Shown here one piece after another: positions 18,960-28,031 of a stretch of 64,000 nucleotides of DNA (the stretch's first letter is position 1; each line of letters begins with the position of its first letter). The stretch is from Trichomonas vaginalis G3 (lineage: Eukaryota; Parabasalia; Trichomonadida; Trichomonadidae). The notes under the pieces were generated by a model. That model worked only from the letters and a program-made list of their open reading frames with translations, ran no database searches and had not been told where the DNA came from. Location: positions 16,492,001 through 16,556,000 of the forward strand of contig NC_067205.1 of the NCBI RefSeq assembly GCF_026262505.1, in the 5' to 3' direction. A program made the translations under genes and the position numbers.

Positions 18960-20336
18960 ATGCTCTCAGCAGGATTGAAATTTAAGGGTGAAGCAAACAA
19001 GAGAGCAATGGCAATGCTCAACAAAAAGGAAGACAAAGATGAAACCGTTCTTGGTCAGCTGACTGATTATTCCGTTCTTGACGAATACAAAGTTTCAGCA
19101 GAAGGTGATGCCCCACCTGAGCCAATAACAGATTGGACATCATTTAGTTCTGAAATCCAAGAGTCTCTCAAAGCTTGTGGTTATGAAAAGCCAACACCAA
19201 TCCAAAAATACGCAATTTCATGTTTTAGAAATAACCGTCCATTGCTCGCAATTTCTCCTACAGGTAGTGGTAAAACACTTGGATATGCTCTTCCTCTTCT
19301 CGATGCCTTAAAAGACAACGACACCAAAGATTTACAAGCAGTAATTTTGGTTCCAACTCGTGAGCTTGCATCACAAGTATATCGTCAATTTAAGAAATTC
19401 AGTGGCCCACTTGAATCCAAAGTGCAACAATTGCGCAAGCACCGTGGTTTTCCAAAATGTCAAATTATTATCGCAACTCCAAAGCGTCTTACAGAATTTT
19501 CAAGCAAACTATCAACAGTTAAGTATCTTGTTCTTGATGAAGCTGATTATCTTCTTTCACATAGCTTTGTTAAGCAAACAGACGATGTTTTACAAAATCT
19601 TCCAAAAGAAGGTGTTTATTATTCATTGTTTACAGCCACAATGACACCCAAAGTTGAAGAGACTGCGAGATCCTTCATGTTCAACCCAGTTCGCATACAA
19701 GTTGGTGACAAACATGCAATTGCCGCGAATATCGACCAAGAACTCAAATTTGTCGGAACAGAGAAAGGCAAAGTTGTTGAGCTCAAGCAGCGCATACAAT
19801 CAGGCACCATTGGCCTTCCCTGCATCATTTTTGTCATGAACAGACAACGCGCTTATGATTTAAGCCAAGAATTAGGATATCCTAGTGCTGTTTTGACTTC
19901 TGATGAGAACGACACAGAAAGAGCATCCGCAATCAGACGTATTCGCACAGGAGAAGTCCAGTTCTTGATAACAACAGACTTAGGTGGACGTGGAATTGAT
20001 TTGGCTGCATTAAAAACAGTTGTTAACTTCGACATGCCTGCAGACACTACGACATACATTCACAGGATAGGAAGAACAGCTCGTGCAGGAAGAGCTGGAA
20101 AGGCAATCACGCTGTTCACTGAGGATGATATGCCAAACATGAGACCAGTCGCAATTGTCATGAAAAGCCATGGATACGATGTTGACGAGTACATGTTGAA
20201 GCCTGTTGATAAGAAACATCGAGGTGCAAGAGCTCTCTTCGAACCACAGCAGAGAAAAGCTATCTCTTCAAAGGTTTGGAGTAAGGCAAAGGTAAGAGTT
20301 CCAAAAGGAAATCCTCAACAACAAGATGCAGAATAA
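18960..20336 (+). CDS. ROK1: DEAD-box RNA helicase, Rok1/DDX52 type
   Basis: A 458-aa ATP-dependent RNA helicase for small-subunit rRNA processing in the nucleolus. Motifs in order: Q motif GYEKPTPIQ (74-82), I PTGSGKT (100-106), Ia PTRELA (132-137), Ib TPKR (173-176), II DEAD (193-196), III TAT (225-227), V TTDLGGRGID (338-347), VI HRIGRTARAG (368-377). The end of the core, LFTEDDMPNMRPVA...V-EYM, matches the DDX52/Rok1 hallmark FFTEDD-P-LR-VA-V, which separates it from other DEAD-box types. Intact, single exon. Flanked by the inverted repeat of family copies B and C. Confidence 0.85.
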   Translation: MLSAGLKFKGEANKRAMAMLNKKEDKDETVLGQLTDYSVLDEYKVSAEGDAPPEPITDWTSFSSEIQESLKACGYEKPTPIQKYAISCFRNNRPLLAISPTGSGKTLGYALPLLDALKDNDTKDLQAVILVPTRELASQVYRQFKKFSGPLESKVQQLRKHRGFPKCQIIIATPKRLTEFSSKLSTVKYLVLDEADYLLSHSFVKQTDDVLQNLPKEGVYYSLFTATMTPKVEETARSFMFNPVRIQVGDKHAIAANIDQELKFVGTEKGKVVELKQRIQSGTIGLPCIIFVMNRQRAYDLSQELGYPSAVLTSDENDTERASAIRRIRTGEVQFLITTDLGGRGIDLAALKTVVNFDMPADTTTYIHRIGRTARAGRAGKAITLFTEDDMPNMRPVAIVMKSHGYDVDEYMLKPVDKKHRGARALFEPQQRKAISSKVWSKAKVRVPKGNPQQQDAE

Positions 20337-20940
20337 TTTATGTTTTATTTATAGAGTTTTATTTATTGTGATTTTTTTAAAAAATATATTAAAAGTATTT
20401 TATTTAATTATATATATGATAATAAAGAAAGGGATCAATTATTGGTTTTTAGATGATGATGTGAAGCTGATGAAAATTAATTAACACCACAGTTATTGAA
20501 GATAATTAAGAGGATTAGGATTCTTTTTGCAGCACTTAAGAACGTTAATCATATATTCAAATGAATCAAAGTAGGTAACAAAAGTGCAAACTCTATAGTA
20601 ATTTTGATTACGCAAAATATTTAATCTTTTGGAACCATTCAATACGTTAGAAAAGATAAAATGAATAAATATGATGAATGTCAGTATTTTATGATGATGC
20701 AAAAACAATATTTATAGGTAATATTTGCTATTTTCGTAATTTTAGAGTGAATGTACCTGAAAATTTTATTTTCGCTTAAAAATGAACGAGAAAGTAAGAC
20801 ATTGGATATTTGAAGCTTTTGAAAAAGCTCTTTTAATCAAAAGTGAGAGATTTCGCTGTCAGATAATGTTGCAGAAATGATTTTGATGTCGATCGATTGA
20901 GTCTGTGCCTTGATCTTTCCTTCTGGAGTGAATTATTTTG
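20337..20940. other. Gene-free spacer and 3' flank of copy C
   Basis: A frame of 71 codons (20,493-20,708, minus) with a hydrophobic start is present but unsupported. From 20,725 the sequence is the inverted counterpart of the copy A 3' end. At 20,880-20,935 the coding sequence for the family's usual ending is still recognisable beyond the present stop of copy C. Confidence 0.5.
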
Positions 20941-22009
20941 TTAGTTTGATAATTGGTTTTTTTGGAAGATTGGGTCTGTTCCTTGATCTTTCCTTATGGA
21001 ATAAACTGATTTGTTAGTTTGATAATTAGTTTTTTTTATTTTTTTTTTCGTGATTGATTCAATACATTGAGTCTTTTGTGTAGAATTTGTTGATTTGTTG
21101 TCTTTAGATTTTCCTGTTAAATCTAATGTTTTATTGGATTCATCATTTATTTGAGAATCTGGTTTGTTGTCTAGTTGAATAATTTTAAGATAAACAAGAA
21201 CCTTTTTGAAAGGATTATCTGTTTCGAGTTGAGAGTAATCGTAGAAAAGTGGAAGTACTTTGCATCGATCTTTAGTATTTGTTTCTGATTCATAGTCGTA
21301 TGGAAACGCGAAATAATATTGAAAATCTTCTTTGATACGTGCTTGTTTTGAAAAAATTTCCATGAATTTAATAATATCATTCGGAGCATTTACGCTTGGT
21401 TTTGAAAGAAAAGGCAAAACAAAAAAATCGATTTCAACACTGATACTGCATAATTGTTCAAGGAAAAATATAGGGTCATTAACATCGTAATCTTTTAGAA
21501 ATGTACGAATACTGATTCTTGCTAATGAATCAAGATCTTCTTCTGTAAGATCAATTCCTTTGGTAAATGGAACTAAGCAAGGTGAATAAGAATAAATAGA
21601 GAGTCCTCTATATTTATAGCATTTAGGATATTCAATAGTTTTAAGATAATCAAGAACGAAATCTGGAACGAAAATCTCGAATTGATTATATCTACTAGGA
21701 TAAACTAAATCATAATATTCATACTCTGGATCTTCCATAATTTGTTCTTCTTCATTTGGATGACAGCCATTCATAAATACTTATAAAAGTGACTTCAAAA
21801 AATTTTAAAGTATAATTGAAACGATACGTAAATTAAATAATTTTGAAAATATAATATTATTCTTCATTATTTGGCTGCAACTTTTGTTACAATAATACAT
21901 AAGGAATATGAATTCACTATGTGAGTTTTGATGAGAATTGCCTTTTCTTATTACAAATTCTTCATTGATAAACCAGACTTCAATTCCAATCCTGCCAAGT
22001 ATATTTCTG
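20725..22009 (-). repeat. Segmental duplication C, inverted copy
   Basis: Promoter, gene and 3' flank of family copy C, inverted relative to copies A (15,712-16,875) and B (17,388-18,445). Its 3' part matches A best and its upstream part matches B, so it either is closest to the ancestor or has exchanged sequence with both. Confidence 0.8.
20941..21774 (-). CDS. Trichomonad-specific family protein, copy C
   Basis: A 277-aa paralogue of copies A and B with the same N-terminal domain and Inr (TCACTTTTATAAG about 18 bp upstream of the ATG on the minus strand). Its tail lacks most of the DESN repeats. A tandem duplication of about 60 bp near the 3' end (20,900-21,020) shifts the reading frame, so it ends QKNQLSN instead of the RHQNHFCNI ending of A and B. 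It is otherwise open and could still be expressed. Confidence 0.6.
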   Translation of the reverse strand: MNGCHPNEEEQIMEDPEYEYYDLVYPSRYNQFEIFVPDFVLDYLKTIEYPKCYKYRGLSIYSYSPCLVPFTKGIDLTEEDLDSLARISIRTFLKDYDVNDPIFFLEQLCSISVEIDFFVLPFLSKPSVNAPNDIIKFMEIFSKQARIKEDFQYYFAFPYDYESETNTKDRCKVLPLFYDYSQLETDNPFKKVLVYLKIIQLDNKPDSQINDESNKTLDLTGKSKDNKSTNSTQKTQCIESITKKKIKKTNYQTNKSVYSIRKDQGTDPIFQKNQLSN

Positions 22010-22493
22010 ACTTAATGACTTATACAAGGGTATAATTGAAACGATACGTAATATTAAATCATATTCTTCGCTTCTTTCTCTCAAAATTTGAGTGAATTGA
22101 AAGATTAAGCAAAGCTCCTTTATCTTCTCCTTCTTTTCTTCCTCTTATACCTCTTTGTCTCTTTCTTCTTAGGCCCTTCTCTCTCAATTTATTTTGTGTT
22201 ACTCTTTCGATTTCTTCTCTGATTTGTTCTACTTTTCTCCAGCAAGGAGGTTTTTCAGCCTGTTCCTCCATACCTCATAATCTGTCATAGCTTTCATTAC
22301 GAAATGTTAAATGTCAGAAAACTTCAGGCAGATATCAACTAGCATCGGTCTGATATATACTATATTAAAGCCAATGAGTATCCGCCTTTCATCTAAGATG
22401 TTATTCAGCTTAATTTAAATTTAAAAATAAGTATTATAACTAGTTAATAAAAAAACTATCCAATTTATAAACTTTTATTAAATAAATAAGTAA
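21775..22493. other. Gene-free spacer with copy C promoter
   Basis: Holds the duplicated promoter (to about 22,009) and a second short copy of TATAATTGAAACGATACGTAA at about 22,030. A 70-codon Arg/Glu/Lys-rich frame (22,059-22,271, minus) has no support beyond being open. Nothing else seen. Confidence 0.5.
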
Positions 22494-23792
22494 TTAAAAC
22501 ACGGTAAGATCAGGGATATGAGCGAAGTCCGCTAAAAATTGAGCCGGAGTTGTATTTGCGGCCTCAGCGAGCTTCTTAAGATTCTCTTGATTTGCGAAAT
22601 CATCTTTCACAAGGTAAGTCATCAAAGCATGGCTCTTCTTGTACTCATTTGTAGTTGTATCGACGTATCTAGGTTCAATTTCACCTGTATTGTGGTTAAT
22701 GAGTGATTTGAATGATCTGAAGAAGATACTTCCGTTGTACCAATGGCAAATACAGTTAGAATGTCCATCCAAAAAGCCATTTATGGCTCCAACACCGAGT
22801 TCGCGGGCGTAAATAGCATCGAATGAAAGAGGCTTGCATCCACGAAGTTCGTAACCTATCTTCTTCGAGTTAATTCTAATATCGATTTTATGAGTTTCAA
22901 ATCTTTCACGAATTTCATGAGCGACAGCTCTGCACAACTCTATGTCGCTTGTTTCGTGTTCGTATGAGTGGAAATTGTTTGCTCTTGCATCTTTTGGTAT
23001 TTTATAGTACAATCCTTCGCAAAGAAGCACGCATCCGTAGTTAATTCCCTGGGCTTTCTTCTTAAGAATGCATCCCTCGACGATATCGCAGATATCTGAT
23101 AGCGAAATCTCCTTTGTTGGGAAATCTTCTGGAATTAAGGTCAAATCTACGCCAGAAGCCTCTCCGATGGAGTACGCGAGGTGGCCGGTTTCCTTGCCCA
23201 TTGTTTCGATGATGTACCATTGTGGTTCGCTCTGTGCGTCGATACATAAATTTTTGCAAAGTTTTGCACCGAAAGCTCTGGCTGTTTGGAATCCGAGAGA
23301 TGTCTGTTCGGGCGGGAGTTGTACATCGTTTGAAATTGTTTTCGGAACTGCAATTACTTGCATTATCGTTGGATCGATGCCTTGAGAAATGTAATGGCAC
23401 ATTCTCAGCTTCGCGTTGCCTCCGATACTGAGTAAGTATCTTACTTTAAAATGTCTGAGCATTTTGTACGAATTGGAAATGGCTGCTGGGTTTTTGCTGA
23501 TATCTGTTCGATCTGTTTTTACGACACTGCCACCGAGTGCTGCTTTCTTGAGAATGATTTCTTCTGTGATTTCAACCATGTGCTGAGCAACAATTTCAGG
23601 GTCGCCTGTAGAAAGATATTTGTATCCTTCTTGAAAACCAATTACTTTCCAATGAAGACGGAGAGCATATTCAGCTGCTGCTGAGATAAGTCCGTTCAAA
23701 CCTGGTGCAGTGCCGCCAGCAACGACAATACCAAGAATCTCAGGTTCTCCCATTTCAATTGATTGTAAATTATAATCGTATTGTTGGGGCAT
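22494..23792 (-). CDS. Phosphofructokinase-family protein, catalytic motifs altered
   Basis: A 432-aa protein with the fold landmarks of PPi-type phosphofructokinase, which phosphorylates fructose 6-phosphate in trichomonad glycolysis. GGTAPGLNGLI (26-36), GGSVVKTDRTD (87-97), PKTISND (150-156) and MGKETGHLA (198-206) are in place. However the GGD(G/D)(T/S) loop reads GGNA (124-127), lacking the Asp that holds Mg2+, and the catalytic TIDND reads TISND, so the general-base Asp is Ser154. The frame is long, open and normally composed, which suggests a maintained but probably non-catalytic paralogue, perhaps a regulatory subunit. A changed substrate is an alternative. Confidence 0.85.
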   Translation of the reverse strand: MPQQYDYNLQSIEMGEPEILGIVVAGGTAPGLNGLISAAAEYALRLHWKVIGFQEGYKYLSTGDPEIVAQHMVEITEEIILKKAALGGSVVKTDRTDISKNPAAISNSYKMLRHFKVRYLLSIGGNAKLRMCHYISQGIDPTIMQVIAVPKTISNDVQLPPEQTSLGFQTARAFGAKLCKNLCIDAQSEPQWYIIETMGKETGHLAYSIGEASGVDLTLIPEDFPTKEISLSDICDIVEGCILKKKAQGINYGCVLLCEGLYYKIPKDARANNFHSYEHETSDIELCRAVAHEIRERFETHKIDIRINSKKIGYELRGCKPLSFDAIYARELGVGAINGFLDGHSNCICHWYNGSIFFRSFKSLINHNTGEIEPRYVDTTTNEYKKSHALMTYLVKDDFANQENLKKLAEAANTTPAQFLADFAHIPDLTVF

Positions 23793-24100
23793 TTTCTTAG
23801 GAGAGGGTAAATTTGAATACCATTCAAAAGTAAAAATTCACAATTTGTTCGATTTGGACATATAATCTATTATTATATATAATGTAATTAAGAAAAAAAA
23901 ATAAAATGACCTGCATATATTAATTATTTAGATTGCAAGATTCAAAAAAGCTATTAAAATTAGAGACTAAATAAATAGCGAATTGATTCATATGGATTTA
24001 TGTAATTGTGAACATTAAAAGAGTTTATTTATTGATCTAATAAAAAAAGATAAAATATTAATGAGAAAATTGAAAGAATAGAGTGTCCCATTCACTCGTG
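23793..24100. other. Gene-free spacer
   Basis: Very A/T-rich, no gene, up to the GC-rich hairpin array. Includes the promoter region of the phosphofructokinase gene, where I see no clear Inr. Confidence 0.5.
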
Positions 24101-24170
24101 TTGGTCGCAATGTATCATTCTGGGAGACATTGCCTCTGCATGTCTCCCACAATGGCACAATGTTCCTTGG

Positions 24171-24288
24171 AGAAAGACCTGGAAGGGGGTCCTTTCTCAA
24201 AGTCAGGGCCCCCTTCTAGTCTTTCTGGTCCTGGAAGGAGCGCTTCTGACTGGTCTGTGCGCTGCTTCCAGGAAGATCAGGAGATTGC
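24171..24288 (+). repeat. Hairpin-pair unit, copy 1
   Basis: The A1+B1 hairpin pair recurs 241 bp downstream with only a few changes, confined to the last ~15 bp. The near-identity indicates a recent duplication or gene-conversion-like homogenisation. Confidence 0.9.
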
Positions 24289-24411
24289 TCGAAGTTCGCG
24301 GCAAGTGCATTCCGACACCACAGATGCACTTGCCGCAACATATAATTGCGAGTATCTGCTGCTTTGGTCAAAAGAAGCAGCAGACACTCGCAATGCGAAC
24401 CGAATTGTCCC

Positions 24412-24529
24412 AGAAAGACCTGGAAGGGGGTCCTTTCTCAAAGTCAGGGCCCCCTTCTAGTCTTTCTGGTCCTGGAAGGAGCGCTTCTGACTGGTCTGTG
24501 CGCTGCTTCCAGGAAGAACATGAGATTGC
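24412..24529 (+). repeat. Hairpin-pair unit, copy 2
   Basis: Second copy of the unit at 24,171-24,288. Hairpin A2 ends at 24,469 and B2 begins at the next base, so the two stems would stack directly. Between the two units lie the unrelated hairpins C and D. Confidence 0.9.
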
Positions 24530-24534
24530 GCCAA

Positions 24535-26010
24535 TAAGCTCCTATCAACAAATTTTGACTAAAAATATAAAGTATCCTTTTGTGATTTAACGAATAGCTC
24601 AATTTTAAAATAGATTTGATTCTAATAATAAATTGAATGAGTTTCGCTTACGTTTAGAATTTAATGATTTATATGATTTTTTCGTTCACAGAAGAGTCAT
24701 TGATATACAATATCAAAAAAACAGCAAAGACACACCATAATAAATGATATTGAAGCTAAATATTACATATTTCAACATATCTAAAAAATTATTATAAGAT
24801 TAGATCTCATGCAATGCCGAGCAGTTTCCTAAAGCATAATTACTTATTTATACAGAATCAATTATATAATATTCACATTGCAAATTATATACATTCTCAC
24901 AAAGCAACATGAAATAGACTGTCCGAATTTGAATTCAAATAGAGATCTACTTCAAAAGGATTTCTTACAATATGTAATCTCGATGTTGATCACTGGAATA
25001 CAAGGGATGCACGTAATTTACAAATTGTTGCAAAAATAGTAGTGCAACAAAAATTTTATTTTTAGCTTGTCACTTGATATATAACAATTGCAAAAACTCA
25101 ATCAAAAATAGGATTTGAACAACTTTTTAAAATTGTGATAAAAATTCTATCGGCACATTCTATTCAATTTTAAAGTATTTCTTTCATATTTCAATCGATT
25201 ATTCAATATTTGCCAATCACAAATTTTAGTTCAAAATTCAAAAAATCCCTAATTTTAATTTCAGATGAAATCTCGCAAAAATAACATTGTTTTAACCATA
25301 TAAATATATATTTTATATATTGTATAGTGATTTTTTAATATTTTTATGAGTAAAATCGAGAGTGAGGAAATGTGGACTACAAAAAACGATAGAAATGAAT
25401 AGTTTACATGGGAATTCAATACTTACAAGTATTCAATGTCACTTTTGTGCTCGAGATTTTGATTCTAGTATATTTTTTTTACCGTGAAAGATTTAGCCAA
25501 ACACATTTCGTAGTATTTATCAAACAATGGCTAGACAACTAGTATTTTTATTGTATGATTAACCTTCCAATCTTGTTTTATAAAGGGTTCAATATAATCG
25601 CAAGAGAAATAAAAGCGATATTGGATCATCTCTGTATATTCATTATTAATATTTCTGGATTGTCTAATTGTTTTGCTGACCTATTTTTAATAATCTTTAA
25701 ATCTAAAAGATATAAAGATCAACATTTCAAAATGACTGACCAAAACATTGCAACCTCATTATGAAAATCATAGACACATATCGTTTTTTGTTTTCTTTAA
25801 TTATTTTAATATATTATAAAATAAAGTTAGTAATTTTCTGTTTAGTGCAGCAAATTATTATTTTGTTTGCTTATTCTTAATTTCAAAAAAAATAAATATT
25901 AATATTAGATTGAATATAAACTATTATAGAATTATTTTTTCTATTTATTCCTAATATGAAAATATTTCCTTTTTTTCAACTTAAAATAAAACAATAAAAA
26001 ATAAGTACGA
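24535..26010. other. Gene-free spacer, 1.5 kb
   Basis: A/T-rich, no supported gene. A 69-codon frame at 25,555-25,764 has ordinary spacer composition. No tRNA-like or repeat structure seen. Confidence 0.5.
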
Positions 26011-27483
26011 TTACTTCTTCATGTAATTGCAAGACTGTCTCATTGATGCTTCCAAGCCTTCGATGCCACCTACAGATCTGAGCATATCCTTATCCATTGA
26101 CTTAGCCATCTTCAGCACCTGTTCTTTGAACTGTCTTTCGTTTGCGAAAGTTGGCATTTCTTCCTGTGCCATGAGAGCCAATGTCTTCTTGTCCATCCTC
26201 TTGAACATCTTCTCCCACCTCTTCTGTTCATCAATGACATATTGTACAAAGGTAGGAGGCATTCCGGATCCTGATGCAACTCTCATTTTGCGGCTATCGT
26301 CTTTGAAAAGTGACGGATTTTCAAGTTCAGAAGTAGACATAGCATCTATAGTTATTAGGATTCTTCTGACCTGTTCCTTTGTTGCCTCTGGATTTCCTTT
26401 CGTTCCAGGCGCGTATCCGTTTGCGATACTTATTGATTCCATCATAGAATTGAAGTTTCCGACTTCTAAAATTGTTTGGTACTGCGCGTAAAGATCTTTG
26501 AAGTTGAACTGTCCGGCAAGGATGTGCTGACCAATTTCGCGGTTCCTGTCCTTGTCAATCTCTTCTAATGTGCGCTGGAAGATCGTGGGATCGGCAATTC
26601 CTAATAAACGTGACACAAATGAAGAAGGATCGAACCACTCGAGATCTGTGAAGTTTTCACCACTACCGATGAAGGAGATGGGTGATTGAGTGGCTGCAAC
26701 TGCGGAAAGGGCACCACCACCTTTGGCATTTGAATCTAATTTTGTAATGATAATTGAACCGACGCCGACAGCGTTCTTGAAGCCAAGAGCTTGATCGTAG
26801 GCTGCTTGACCAATGGTACCGTCCATAACGAAGATGATTTCATCAGGAACAACGTTTTCGGCCAAAGATTTCATTTCTGCAAAAAGAGCTTCTTCTTGCA
26901 TGTGACGGCCGGATGTATCGATGATGGCTATCTCGAACTTCTCCTTCTTGAACTTGTCAATACCTTTGAGAGCTACTTGGACTGGATCTGATTCTGTAAA
27001 ATCAACGAAATAAGGAATGCGTGCGGTCTGAGCGTTCTGCATAAGCTGCTCACGAGCACCTGCACGGAAGGTATCTGCGGCAATAACGCCGGTTTTCCAG
27101 TTTCTACGCTTATAATAATTTGCTAATTTTGTAACTGTAGTTGTTTTACCTGCACCTTGAAGACCGACCATCATAAAGATGTTCAATTTCTTTTTGATTG
27201 GTTTGTATGCCGTCATTCCTGGGTTGATAAGCGTAACAAGTTCATTAAAGACTGCTTTTTCAATAACACGCTTAGCTGAAAGACCTGGTGGGATCTCGTT
27301 GAAGTTGATCTTCTCACGAAGGCGCTTAGAAAATGAAAATACAATTTCTTTTGACACATCTGCCGCAATTAAGCTTTTAGAGATTTCTATCATGAAATTT
27401 CGATAGACAGTCTCATCTATCTTCTTGGATTCTGAAAGTTTTTTGATGCTGCCAATGAGTTTGTCACCTAAATCTTGCAGCAT
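26011..27483 (-). CDS. SRP54: Signal recognition particle GTPase SRP54
   Basis: A 490-aa GTPase that binds signal sequences and SRP RNA and docks the ribosome at the ER. N domain 1-90; G domain with G1 GLQGAGKTTT (107-116), DTFRAGA (137-143), DTSGRH (189-194) and TKLD (247-250); methionine-rich M domain from about 330 to 490. Length fits eukaryotic SRP54. The GKGGGA-type closing loop is present as NAKGGGALS. Single exon, intact. Confidence 0.95.
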   Translation of the reverse strand: MLQDLGDKLIGSIKKLSESKKIDETVYRNFMIEISKSLIAADVSKEIVFSFSKRLREKINFNEIPPGLSAKRVIEKAVFNELVTLINPGMTAYKPIKKKLNIFMMVGLQGAGKTTTVTKLANYYKRRNWKTGVIAADTFRAGAREQLMQNAQTARIPYFVDFTESDPVQVALKGIDKFKKEKFEIAIIDTSGRHMQEEALFAEMKSLAENVVPDEIIFVMDGTIGQAAYDQALGFKNAVGVGSIIITKLDSNAKGGGALSAVAATQSPISFIGSGENFTDLEWFDPSSFVSRLLGIADPTIFQRTLEEIDKDRNREIGQHILAGQFNFKDLYAQYQTILEVGNFNSMMESISIANGYAPGTKGNPEATKEQVRRILITIDAMSTSELENPSLFKDDSRKMRVASGSGMPPTFVQYVIDEQKRWEKMFKRMDKKTLALMAQEEMPTFANERQFKEQVLKMAKSMDKDMLRSVGGIEGLEASMRQSCNYMKK

Positions 27484-28031
27484 TTAATCGAAATCAAATA
27501 TTTCCTTTTTTTGTCTGTCAGCCAAATAATTGAATCAAAAACGATTAACATGAAATCAGCCGGTACCAATACTTCACTTTACCTCATTATTAATCAGATC
27601 TCGATTTCATTTTGCTGTTTTTAGAAAGGTTGTTGTGTCGTTCTGTTATTTATCCCGTTCATAGATAAGGTTATTTAATTTGAATTAGAACAAATAGTGT
27701 TTTCATAAGAATTCCCTTCCTTAAATGTATGCACTGTTTAGATGCTAGGCTAATGGCTTGCTCTATTTTAGATAAATATTGACTAATTTATGAAATTGGT
27801 GAATGCAATCTATTAAATTTAGACTTATAATAAAAATTTTAGCTGGACAATATCATAAATTTCTATTGTGATTGTGATATTAATGTGTTTTTATATGTAT
27901 TTTATATAATATCCAAATAAGATATCAATATTGAAAGGAATATAAATCGAGTAATCAAAAATCTAATAGCAAATCGTTAAAAATCCAATAAATAATATTT
28001 ATATATATAAAAACCAATAAAATACAAAATT
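27484..28031. other. Gene-free spacer
   Basis: A/T-rich DNA between the SRP54 start and the end of the membrane-protein gene, both minus. No gene or repeat seen. Confidence 0.55.

Larger units (their letters stand above)
24101..24534. repeat. GC-rich array of seven hairpins with imperfect terminal inverted repeats
   Basis: A 434-bp island of high GC in very A/T-rich DNA. Hairpins in order: 24,121-24,149 (10-bp stem); A1 24,171-24,226 (8 bp, then 8 bp GAAGGGGG/CCCCCTTC); B1 24,229-24,273 (9 bp plus GCGC/GCGC); C 24,298-24,336 (13 bp perfect, 13-nt loop); D 24,345-24,394 (19 bp with one mismatch, 10-nt loop); A2 24,410-24,469 (10 bp plus 8 bp); B2 24,470-24,514. The ends read TTGGTCGCAAT (24,101) and ATTGCGCCAA (24,525-24,534), inverted with one indel. 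No target-site duplication found. Open frames through it are by-products. It may be a palindrome-rich mobile element or a source of structured RNA. Confidence 0.8.

Noticed and set aside
20493-20708. 71-codon frame with hydrophobic start, minus strand
   Set aside because: Composition is like spacer DNA, there is no initiator before it, and no family is recognised.
22059-22271. 70-codon Arg/Glu/Lys-rich frame, minus strand
   Set aside because: Open only because of a purine-rich bias. No domain, no Inr and no homologue I recognise.
23062-23431. Antisense genes opposite the phosphofructokinase
   Set aside because: Shadow frames of a well-supported gene with no motifs of their own.
24083-24590. 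Protein-coding genes of 60-125 codons across the GC-rich array
   Set aside because: All overlap the hairpins, repeat with the duplicated unit and use several frames at once; they result from high GC with few stops.
25555-25764. 69-codon frame in the 24.5-26 kb spacer
   Set aside because: A/T-rich composition and no motif; it looks like chance.
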